The notes under the pieces: model-generated | The model's input: the letters and a program-made list of their open reading frames with translations, nothing else | Told to the model about the DNA's origin: nothing | The model's database searches: none | In this document: positions 45,675 through 55,259 of the stretch, in pieces | How the letters are laid out: each line of letters opens with the position of its first letter | Position numbering within the stretch: the stretch's first letter is position 1 | Translations under genes and position numbers: made by a program | Assembly (NCBI RefSeq): GCF_000764305.2 | Contig: NW_025946654.1 | Span: forward strand, 248,001 to 312,000 | Direction of reading: 5' to 3' | Length of the DNA: 64,000 nucleotides | Source: Hyalella azteca | Taxonomy: Eukaryota > Arthropoda > Malacostraca > Amphipoda > Hyalellidae

Positions 45675-45877
45675 TTGACCGTAAAGGAGTCGTCAAAAGC
45701 TTGTATCTGCGACGCCATGACTGACGTGACCGCCGTGGACGAGTCTCTGACGTGGGGCGTTGGTGCCGAGATTTCTTTGGCAACCGCAAACTGCACGTCT
45801 TCTGTGCTGCACGTCTCGGCTTTCAGCTCACCTTCGTCAGGCAGCGTCTTGAGGCAGTCGGCGTCGTACCAAATGTC
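45675..45877 (-). CDS. UNC80: UNC80 x6, copy 1
   Basis: 203 bp, same protein and splice sites as 25,531-25,733 (DIWYDADCLKTLPDEGELKA). It joins x7 as FTVK|IHNAEL. Confidence 0.77.
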
Positions 45878-46079
45878 CTGTTGTTTTCGCAGCTTCGTCA
45901 ATAATTCGTTTTAATCGTAATTAATTAATTGATATATGCGAAAGTATCTTAGTCGATTGATCGCAATTCAGCCAGTAAGCCAATTTATTAATCGCACCTT
46001 AGGCCGGCATCTTGATATATAATTAATCGTAATTCGAGCAAGCATCGACATTTATTTATGGTATTCTATTTATCGACGA

Positions 46080-47030
46080 AATTTTTGTCCTTGTTCGCGA
46101 CGAAGATCCCATGCCTGAGCTACGCGTGGCCTTAGAACTCAATTCACTTTTGACGTTCACCTGCGAATCTTGGCTAAATCAGACATTGCCCTTCCTCGAT
46201 ATACACGTGCAAGTAGAAGATACAATGTTTGTCACTAAAGTTTACCGAAAACCTGTAGACGTGTAAAGAGTACTGAACGAAGCAAGTGAATGTCCCCAGC
46301 GATACAAAACCAGCACTATTCGCGCCCTAATACATAGGGGCATTTAAAACCTGTACATCCGCCAGTGACTTGAGAACTGAACTCCAGACCTGCGAGCAAA
46401 TTCTGGTAAACAACGGCTATGCGAATAAAACTATCGACAGCGAAATCTCAAACTATCGACCACGTCCAAGCCAAACGGACAATGAACCAATATCCAACAA
46501 AAGTATTATAACAATTTATTACCAAAACCAGATGACTGAAGGCCACAAGACAGACGAAAGAGTCCTCAAATAAATTGCGCTGAAAAACATCAGAAGCACA
46601 ATCGAAGCAAACCGAATCAAATTCCTGATTTACTATAAAAACATGAAACTCAAGAATATAAAAATTAAAAAAATAATTCATGCAAATAGCCGGGTCCATT
46701 ACAAGAAACTAATGTTATTTACAAATATTCCTGCCACAAAGAAGGTTGTAGACTTCTCCAGAACGTAAATTACATCGGTTTGACCAGCACGACTTTGAGC
46801 CGCCGCCTAACATGCCACCTCCAGACCGGAGGACCGAAGAACCACATGAGAGAGGCTCATAATGAGACCCTTACTCGCGCGACGTTGGAGACCCACACCA
46901 GAATCATCATGAGATGCCCAGACGCCACAAGACTGGCCATAGCTGAGGCTCTCATTATCAAACAGGAGTCTTCAGCTATTAATTTGCAAACTACCGGACT
47001 TGTCAGGACGTTGAAACTGTTCTCGTAATT
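46080..47030 (+). mobile_element. Penelope-like retroelement remnant, copy 2
   Basis: Paralogous to 25.93-26.88 kb, with its own stops. Pieces with LPFLDIHVQVEDTMFVTKVY and ASECPQRYKTSTIRALIHRG are closer to a canonical reverse transcriptase than in copy 1, followed by the GIY-YIG-like end. Non-functional. Confidence 0.8.
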
Positions 47031-48075
47031 TATGCTTTGATTTCAATCTGTATCCATAATATCTTTGTTTGTACAAACGTTTCAAAATTTCAAATTCAAG
47101 TGCTGCAAAACTCTTCCCATACTTGATTATGAATGAAGATCCATTAGAAACGTCGTAAATGATAATGAAATGTCCCTTGGAAACCTGATATTTGAGTTTT
47201 CAATTCCTATCAAGAGCCTAATTCGCCGAATAGAGAAAAACAATAAGAAAATTGTCAATAAGAAATACTCTCTAGTCTTCAATGAAACCTGCATTAAAAA
47301 CAACGTATGCCAAACTTCACCAATGGTATTATATGCAAGCATATTTTCTTACTTAATTCTGATTAATAAAATACTCCATTGTAATTTTATCAAGATTACA
47401 AGTACACTTGAGCCGTAAATCTTATCAATAAATCCATACTTCTGGGGCCGAATCCTCCTGCGCCTCTTCGTTGAAAGAGGCGTTCAGCTGCACTTTGGCG
47501 CTGCCATGGAAACGATCAAATATTCATGTTAAATTATAATAATGGAAACATGAAAGTTTATTTCGGTGCTTAAAAAAGACTAATAAATATGACTACTGAA
47601 ATTAATTTATTTACTCAAGATATTTAATTTCATTAAATGACTCCTCCCAATCACCAGAATAATTGGCGATGTGGGCATGATTGAGCTCAGTATCTAATTA
47701 TCTACATTGAATATACACTGTCCATCATATACATATATTGTAAACAATAGTCGGATATGATTCTTATAACAAAACAAGTAATTTAAAAGATCACTTCCAT
47801 AAGTCATGCATTGTTTTCCAATTATCACAATGGTTAAATTGAACAACAAGTTACAGTAGTAGAATAATCGATCATGTATTATAATTTAATGTTAGCAAAC
47901 TACAAATCGTCTATAGCCGTGGACGTGGACGATATAAATATGCTTTTAAAATACTATGTTTCCATCACACGGAGCATAAAATAATTCCATTCAATATCAA
48001 TAATAATGAATAACACATTCTTGGTACATTTATGTAATTAGCCAAAAACGTTCAAAAACTCAGAAAAAATGATTG
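47031..48075. other. intron between x6 and x5
   Basis: Aligned with 26,881-28,010. No exon or RNA gene recognised. Confidence 0.5.
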
Positions 48076-48080
48076 CTCAC

Positions 48081-48315
48081 CAGCCGTCTTGTCCGGTGAC
48101 GATTGTCGCCACGACTGGGCCGTAAGTTTCCCCTTCTTCTGGGGATAAAACCTGGGTGAGGACGAGCTCAGGAGCGTCCCCACGACTACCCTCGCTGGGG
48201 GGAAGACGCACCGTTTCGTCCCTGGCAGCTAGGGCACCAATGCCCGCCGTGGGGCTCCGGTCTCCCCCCTCATCCACGGTATCCACGTCCCCACCCAACG
48301 AGCCCAGGCTCGTCT
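48081..48315 (-). CDS. UNC80: UNC80 x5, copy 1
   Basis: 235 bp; TSLGSLGGDVDTVDEGGDRS to VVATIVTGQDG. It differs from copy 2 at a few residues (ALAARDETVR against APAAGDETTP). Phase 1 in, phase 2 out; x6 starts in phase 0, so the x5-x6 join is unresolved. Confidence 0.68.
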
Positions 48316-48510
48316 CTGATCCCCAATTTTGGGGCGAATCGAGCGAGAAAAATTAGAGGTTTTCCTGAGTTTTTAGGCTGACTTCAGGAAATATTGGTAA
48401 CTTTTAAATGCTTGTTTAGCAACTCGATGGTACCTCTCCTCTAGGGTAATACACTAAGGAGAAAATATTACCCTGATAACCTCTCTTACAACCACTGGAT
48501 GGTACCTCAC

Positions 48511-48652
48511 CTCTAGGGTAATGAATTGAAGATGTGGTGACGGCTGTGGCGTGGTCCACACGGCATCTGTGGTAGTGACGGTCCAGAGTGTTGAGTGTGA
48601 TGAGCACCAGACTCACCACCTGTCCCTTCAGGTAGCTCTCGTCGCAGTCAAA
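48511..48652 (-). CDS. UNC80: UNC80 x4, copy 2
   Basis: 142 bp, acceptor TTGGTCAG, donor CTAGAG followed by GTGAGG. Same protein as the other copies except one residue. The nearby upstream intron is undisturbed, unlike the 49.9-kb copy. Confidence 0.8.
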
Positions 48653-49279
48653 CTGACCAAGGTGCACAAAAATGATGCTATACGGCAGCTGTATTTTGAG
48701 GGTCGTAAGACATGCACAAATTTTGCTCGTTGCGAGATAGATTTCTTTAATTGAAACAATAATTTAGGTTATTTACATAATTTTATGCGAGCTTGAAAAC
48801 TATTTAGCAAGTTTTCCCGAATATTACGTTATTATTATTTTGTTTCTGCATTTTAAGTAAATACACGGAGCAAATTTTCCACACTGTAAAAAAAAGGAGC
48901 GCAATCTATGGGCACTTTCGGCAATATATATTTCCGTTATTTAATATCAAAAAGAGCGGCGTTTACAGGAAAATTTACATTAAAATTATGACAAACAGCG
49001 ATCTTCAGATATTTCCTAACGATATGCACTGTGCAGATTTGATGTTCACAACTCTCGTCCGAACCATAACGTGCCTTACGCAAGCCCATGCACACGATAG
49101 CAACACGTCGCGTTAGTATCTGTTTTATCGGTATCAGACGAAGTCATCCAGATCTTGCTCTCTCTGTGTTGTCAGTATACGTGCCGTGTTACCCATTGTG
49201 TTTCAGTACCAGCTGTGCCCCGTCGGATTACTCGTACATGCACAATATTAATTATTAATATTTTTGACAAGGAAGTCAC

Positions 49280-49502
49280 CTTATAGAGGATGGTGAGTGT
49301 GGAGGTGAGCCAAGCCTTCCTGATGGTTGGTTGCAGCATCCAGAGACTGTACGTGGGTTGCCGCAAGTCCTGAACCTTGTGGACTGCAGGACTGAACTGC
49401 AACACCGGCACGATGATAGCGATGATCTTCTTAGCCATCAGGAAATTGTGGTCCAAAACGTGCGCTAAATTTCCTATGAATGAATTGAACACCGGCGACG
49501 CT
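49280..49502 (-). CDS. UNC80: UNC80 x3, copy 2
   Basis: 223 bp, acceptor CTTGCAG, donor TATAAG followed by GTGACT. It encodes ASPVFNSFIGNLAHVLDHNF and QPTYSLWMLQPTIRKAWLTS. It joins x2 through a split Arg codon and x4 in phase 0. Confidence 0.85.
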
Positions 49503-49938
49503 CTGCAAGCAGGATTACGAACCAATGGATAATTTCATGCTCTATTGTTATGAAAAATATAAATCATATTATGCGTGACGTTAAAGTTGATGTTTGATTG
49601 TATTTTTCACTGATAAGAGCAACTTTTGATAGTTTAATGTTAAGGCTGCGTACGAAGAAACTTCAGACTTTAAAAGTTAGGCGGCCTTTAGTTCGACATT
49701 GTTGAAAGAGAAACTTTTGAGTTTTTTAATTGTAATAAAACTATTAAATGTAAAAAAAAGAGTTCGAATGGAATGATGCAGCCATTATGCCGGCGATTGG
49801 CAGGATTAACTGAGAACCATTGCCTGAGTTTGGCAGGGCTGAAATAGAACCATTACCTGAGTACACCTCTAGGGTAATACGCTAAGGAGGAAATATTACC
49901 CTGATAACCTCTCTTACAACCACTGGATGGTACCTCAC

Positions 49939-50080
49939 CTCTAGGGTAATGAATTGAAGAGGTGGTGACGGCTGTGGTGTGGTCCACACGACATCTGTGG
50001 TAGTGACGGTCCAGAGTGTTGAGTGTGATGAGCACCAGACTCACCACCTGTCCCTTCAGGTAGCTCTCGTCGCAGTCAAA
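49939..50080 (-). CDS. UNC80: UNC80 x4, copy 1, element inserted beside the acceptor
   Basis: 142 bp with intact frame and donor. A 158-bp ACGG-type element is inserted about 20 bp upstream of the acceptor, so only TTTTTGTGCACCTTGGTCAG of the native context remains and the branch point must come from the element. Use of this copy is doubtful. Confidence 0.6.
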
Positions 50081-50101
50081 CTGACCAAGGTGCACAAAAA
50101 T

Positions 50102-50259
50102 ACAACTCAGTACTCACTGCAGTGAGTGACAGAGAGCGCATTCTCTCAAAATCGACGAAAACGTGACGTCACAGACAGACGGACGGACGGACGGACGGAC
50201 AGACGGACGGACATGACGAGCACACTAGCGCCTTTTTCCCATAAATGAGGAAATGCGCT
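50102..50259 (+). mobile_element. ACGG-core dispersed element, copy 4, with target duplication
   Basis: Flanked by AAAAAT at 50,096-50,101 and 50,260-50,265. The empty site at 48,668 reads CACAAAAATGATGC. Starts ACAACTCAGTACTCACTGCA (a palindrome, ACTCACTGCAGTGAGT, lies within) and ends AAATGCGCT. This copy gives the clearest element boundaries. Confidence 0.82.
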
Positions 50260-50664
50260 AAAAATGATGCTCTACGGGAGCTGTATTTCGAGGGTCGTAA
50301 AACGTGCACAATTTTTGCTCATTGCATGATAGATTTCTTTAATTGAAACAATAATTTAGGGTATTTGCATAATTTTATGCGAGCCTTGAAAACTATTTAG
50401 CAAGTTCTCCCAAATACTGCGTTATTATTGTTTTGTTTATGCAGTTTAAACAAATACATGAAGCAAATTTTCCATACTGCGAAAATAAAAATGGGGCACA
50501 CAATCTATTAGCACTTTAAGCAATAATATTTCCGTTGTTTAATATCAAAAAGAGCGGCGTCTACGGGAAAATTTACATTAAAATTATGACAAACAGCGAT
50601 ATCCAGATATTTTCTAACGATATGCACACTATTAATTATAAATATTTTTTGACCAGGAAGTCAC

Positions 50665-50887
50665 CTTATAGAGGATGGTGAGTGTGGATGTGAGCCAAGC
50701 CTTCCTGATGGTTGGTTGCAGCATCCAGAGACTGTACGTGGGTTGCCGCAAGTCCTGAACCTTGTGGACTGCAGGACTGAACTGCAACACCGGCACGATG
50801 ATAGCGATGATCTTCTTAGCCATCAGGAAATTGTGGTCCAAAACGTGCGCTAAATTTCCTATGAATGAATTGAACACCGGCGACGCT
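50665..50887 (-). CDS. UNC80: UNC80 x3, copy 1
   Basis: 223 bp, same protein as 49,280-49,502. Acceptor GTTGCAG, donor TATAAG followed by GTGACT. Nearest copy to x2. Confidence 0.85.
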
Positions 50888-51147
50888 CTGCAACGAGGAT
50901 TACGAACCAAGGGATTATTTAAGGCTCTATTGTTATGAAAAATATTAATAATATTTATACGTTTCAGCTGAAGTTTGATTGTATTTTTCGCTGTTAAGAG
51001 TGCCTTTCGATTGTTTAAAGTTAAGGCTGCGTACGAAGAAACTTCAGATTAGTTCGACATTGTTGAAAGAGAAGCTTCTGAGTTTTTAATGGTAATAAAA
51101 CTATTAGACGTAAAAAAGGGTTCGAATGGAATGCTGCAGCCATTACA

Positions 51148-51235
51148 CCTGAGTTTGGCAGGGCTGACAGAGAACCATTACCTGAGTTTGGCAGGGCTGA
51201 CAGAGAACCATTACCTGAGTTTGGCAGGGCTGAAA
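51148..51235 (-). repeat. 33-bp array over the x2 donor, three units
   Basis: CCTGAGTTTGGCAGGGCTGA repeats at 33-bp spacing. On the transcript two units carry AAACTCAG before GTAATG, at 51,214 and 51,181; the outer unit has GTGTAATG. Reading past the first donor meets a TAA at once. Decayed units also lie near 49,800-49,860. Confidence 0.88.
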
Positions 51236-51339
51236 GAGAAGTTTTTCTCGATGGTGCTGAAGCCCATGAGTCCTGCCACGTGACGAAGGACGGCATCAAT
51301 TGACTTCACGCCGCCTTTCTCCTCTTCAAGGCCGCCAGC
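51215..51339 (-). CDS. UNC80: UNC80 x2
   Basis: 125 bp, acceptor TGGCTCCAG, donor CTCAG followed by GTAATG. It encodes AGGLEEEKGGVKSIDAVLRH then VAGLMGFSTIEKNFSFSPAK, and joins ASPVFNSF of x3. Phase 0 in, phase 2 out. Confidence 0.82.
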
Positions 51340-51449
51340 CTGGAGCCAAATGCAGCATTTGCTATATTAATTGAGATAATACTTGGCTCCTGACGAGCAA
51401 TTAAAATCAAGATGTTACTCAGCACCAGTCTAGATATTTTTGTTAAGAT

Positions 51450-51757
51450 AATGTTTTGCTACTGTCGAGCTGTATTTACTAAGATATCGTTGTTAAGTAA
51501 GGAAATGCTATGAAACTATCATCAAGTGGCCGCACAAAGAACGCTGTTTGTTAAGATATTGTTTTGCTACTGTTGAGCTGTATTTATTAAGATATCGTTG
51601 TTAAGTAAGGAAATGCTATGAAACTATCATCAAGTGGCCGCACAAAGAACGCTGTTTGTTAAGATATTGTTTTGCTACTGTCGAGCTGTATTTATTAAGA
51701 TATCGTTGTTAAGTAAGGAAATGCTATTAAACTATCAAGTGGCCGCACAAAGAACGC
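51450..51757 (-). repeat. about 114-bp array abutting the x1 donor, three units
   Basis: Units carry TTGCTACTGTCGAGCTGTAT and AAGTGGCCGCACAAAGAACG. The array starts at the x1 donor on the transcript (GTGCGTTCTTTG). The two distal units read AGCGTTCTTTG and have no GT donor. Confidence 0.85.
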
Positions 51758-51759
51758 AC

Positions 51760-51956
51760 GTGCTGCGGCTGAGCCAGGAACTGCATGAAGAGAAACACGA
51801 GCAAATGCAGCGTATCTCTGTCGGTCTCCTCGAGCTCCATGGCTTTCTGTAGTCTCTGTATCATCGTGTCACTGCCGGCAGCCTCCTTAGCAGCGCCTGC
51901 TGCGGCCACCACGGAGCTCAGTCCTCCGGTCATGAACCCGCCGCTCTCAGGGTTAG
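51760..51956 (-). CDS. UNC80: UNC80 x1 (first exon visible)
   Basis: 197 bp, acceptor GATGCACAG, donor CAGCAC followed by GTGCGT. It encodes an alanine/glycine-rich start, then MIQRLQKAMELEETDRDTLH and LVFLFMQFLAQPQH. The TDRDTLH-LVFLFMQFL block is a strong UNC80 signature. Phase 1 in, so more exons lie upstream outside the window. Confidence 0.85.
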
Positions 51957-52044
51957 CTGTGCATCCAGTTATAGCATTCATTTTAATCGCGTCAAGGGAA
52001 GTTAACTGCGGTTTGTGGGTTATTCTAGGTAGGATAAAGTAAGT

Positions 52045-53325
52045 ATTTTCCTTAATTGCATCACGCTAATGATACGGCAGAAATATTTATTGCAGGATAA
52101 AATCGTGCTGTATATATCTTTGTGCAGTATGAAATAGTTTATTTCTAGATTAAAATAGTAATTATAGTAGAGCAGTGTAAGGAAAATTTTGTATAGAAAT
52201 CCCTGAGTTAACTTTAGAATTTATTAGCAAGATCATGGAATTTAAATTCCTTATTTTCTCACACGGAATAAATTAACTTGAGATGTGTGTCGCAAAATTA
52301 TTTGGGATTCAATAATTTTATACAATTATAGTCAGCAATAAGGCTACAATAACTAACAATGAAAATGAGAACATTCAAGATTTATTGCATCGTAATGTAC
52401 TCGAAACCTAAATTTGAGATTTGATTTAAAATTTTTTACTCAATATGAATGTTTCTTTGCACTTGCATGCATGATTATTTTTATCTAATTTCACGAGTTA
52501 ATCTACATCTTGATCTAAACCCTCCCATATTTATATACGTGGGACATGAATCTATTACTGGCTATTATATATATGTATATATATAACTGAAACACTGTAC
52601 AATTCTTTAGAGTAATATTTCACATAAGAGAAAACAGCCTTAGATTCCCTAATATAACCAACCAAAATATATATGCCTTAAATTATAAAAAAAATTCTAC
52701 CAAATATTCAAATAGAGACAAAATCACGTGCTTTAATCCATATTCGTAAAAAATATTGAGTAACACCACGTGAAGTTCATGAAATATTTAATATAAACAC
52801 ATTTTAGATTATACGCTATTAATATACATGAAAGTTGTTGAATTCACGATTGGTGAGCTAGAGTTTTCACCTGCTAAAAAAAAGACTTTTGAAGAAGCAA
52901 ACGAAGATGTTTGTTTATTTCTTGAATCGAGTAATAAGAATCGAGCTTCTCATCAGCCTTGCATACGATTAACAGATTATTTTATGCCATAAATAAAAAG
53001 AAAGGACAAAATTGTTTACTATTGACAATAAAGCGATACAAGTGAAGTTATTTTTTAAAAAAGATAGTAACAACGCACTGAAGGATACCAAAGCACATGA
53101 TCTGCCTTTATTGCCTTATAATCAAAGCTTCTTATATATAAGTAAAGAAAGCAAGCAAATACGATAGAGAGAAGGTCGAGCAATATGCAGTAAATATGCA
53201 ATATATTTGGGCAATAATCGCAATTCTCCCTCAGGCAGCAAGCTAGGACCAAATGAAAAAAGTATTATAATAATAATAATCTACAGAAATGCGCTATGCA
53301 TGGGTAACTAATGTATGATGTTTTT
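52045..53325. other. AT-rich stretch upstream of x1
   Basis: No exon or RNA gene seen. There is a TATATATG tract near 52,565-52,590. It is probably UNC80 intron if the N-terminal exons lie beyond the window. Confidence 0.4.
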
Positions 53326-53336
53326 GGCCCGTGCAG

Positions 53337-53549
53337 ATGTTGATCAAAGTATGCAGAAAGTTATATGCTCTGATGTTATAATCATTGATAGAGATCCTAA
53401 AAGGCAAGCATTGCTAAGCGAGCGGCAATTCACTGAGATGAGCCACAACGTACGAACGATGCACCTCTACGAACACCATTTCAATCAGATAGACGGAAAA
53501 CTGAAGAAAATTATCCCAATATACGGGACGAAGACCTTTGATGCTGCAG
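53337..53549 (+). CDS. unidentified conserved exon, copy 1
   Basis: Plus strand, opposite to UNC80. Acceptor GCCCGTGCAG, donor GATGCTGCAG followed by GTACC. 213 bp, phase 1 at both ends, 71 codons' worth. The peptide includes DVIIIDRDPKRQALLSERQF, NVRTMHLYEHHFNQIDGKLK and KIIPIYGTKTFD. I do not recognise the family. The second copy differs at one base only. Without the splice the frame ends in TGA at 53,575. Confidence 0.5.
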
Positions 53550-54958
53550 GTACCTTGATACGCAGAGTGAATTGAAACTGGGCAGGTATGTTGATGCGCC
53601 CGAAAAAAAGAAGCACTTCATAAAATTGTGGCAAAAATTGTAGGAATGGAACAAAGTTCTAACTTGGTTTGCGTAGAAAATGCTAAAAATCGTGGAGATT
53701 CATTAACTAACCGTGAAATTGCAGAGATCATCAAATTTTGTATAAAATTTAAATTTAGGAAACTTTCGATCCTTGGAAATTTATTTCGAAGACAGTGATA
53801 AAGTTTCTGTGAGAATATCTACGACCTGTGAATCGTTCGATAAATATTTTAGAACAGAGCATAAAAGAAATATGTGTTTATCGTATGAACGGAAAATGCG
53901 AATTTAAATACAAATTCCAAGTTGCAAATGAAATAGGCAAACGAAGGAAAAATACTAGAAACGAAGTTGGAGGGACAAGCCAGTAAAATATAAAGAAACC
54001 CGGAAATGCGTTGTACCGAATTCATCAGCTAACATGTTCGTAAATCCGAAATTTATTGGATTGCTTCGTAAGGGGAAACCTAAATTAAAATGAAGAGATT
54101 ATTCGGGAAGAATTTATGCTCTGAGTTAAAGCAATAATTTTAAGTGATAGAATGTGCGTAGACATGTGCTATTATTCGAAACTTAATGAAGAGAAGAAGA
54201 AAATCAGACGAAGAAGAGATGTGCAGAGCAACAGAAAATGAATATAAGGAGCTGACGTTCATGCAAAACCGTGGATGAGCATAAATATAGGTAGCAACCG
54301 AGAGAAATAAGATTTGAGGCTAATACAAAGCTGCCAGAAATACATTAACTGCTAGCTGTAACATTGAGTATATATTGATAAAGTGAAAGACTGTACATCA
54401 TCGATTACTTAGTATTTTTGAAAACGTTTCACGAAGCGTACATGCTTAATATTAGTTCGATCATTCACGTAAGATTCCCCTAAATGTGCAGCGAATGTAG
54501 TGAGTAAAGAATGTGTCGAAAGAAAACACTTTTGGAACGAAGCAATGACGCATGGAATACGGGAAAAATATATATAAATGCAGAAATAGTCTGATAAAAA
54601 CAATTTCAACTGTCTGGATAACTAAACTATCCAGTTGAATTCGTCGGTTATTCAGTAGAATAATTGAGCTAAATCCCTCTTGAATATAACGATAATGAAG
54701 CAATTACTTAAGAAAATAACAGGAACGAATAAGAAATTCTAAAAATGTAAGAAATTTTTGTTTGAGGAAAAATTATTAGCATGTTAAATAAAATTATACA
54801 ACGTTTTGAGAATGAAAGACGAGTCGAGAAATGTGCAAGAATGTTGTGATTTCCGGTACTATATATTTCTTATTTCAATATTTGTATTTAGAATCAAATA
54901 AAACAAAATATTCATCATTCACAAAATCGTTTGCTATTTCTTTCCAGATAATATAAAA

Positions 54959-55138
54959 ATGTTGAAGGGTTTAACATTCATTTCCTTTGGAATAATTTTT
55001 TTCAGGACATTCATGTTCCTCTCTACGGACGGTTTACCTGCGCTGTCATGTGAAGGCGGCGACTTCAAGAGCTTCCCGTCTAACGCGTTCATGTTTCACA
55101 GAGAAACATGTTCTTTTGCTCGGCAAATTGTCCATTAA
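54959..55138 (+). CDS. uncharacterised 59-codon ORF, copy 1
   Basis: Starts MLKGLTFISFGIIFFRTFMF, a hydrophobic start that could be a signal peptide or anchor, then a short tail with Cys in SCEGGDF and ETCSFARQ. A good acceptor-like TTTCTTTCCAG precedes the ATG by 11 bases. Five of 59 residues differ from copy 2, including one Cys. It may be an exon or a chance ORF. Confidence 0.3.
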   Translation: MLKGLTFISFGIIFFRTFMFLSTDGLPALSCEGGDFKSFPSNAFMFHRETCSFARQIVH

Positions 55139-55259
55139 CTTTTTTTGTCGGGATAAAATGAGTAATATAAATATATTATCTGAATACCTTATAGCGCAGC
55201 GAAAAACTTCCTGTTTTTCATGGTGTACTAATTATTTTAGAAGCGTTTGAGTGTACATA

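Noticed and set aside
7121..51757. Regular repeats as a CRISPR array
   Set aside because: Units are contiguous without unique spacers, the gene context is animal with spliced exons, and no cas-like genes exist.
7276..51956. Reading the repeated exons as separate full UNC80 genes
   Set aside because: No block holds a complete set. x1, x2, x14-x18, x24, x25 and x27 occur only once.
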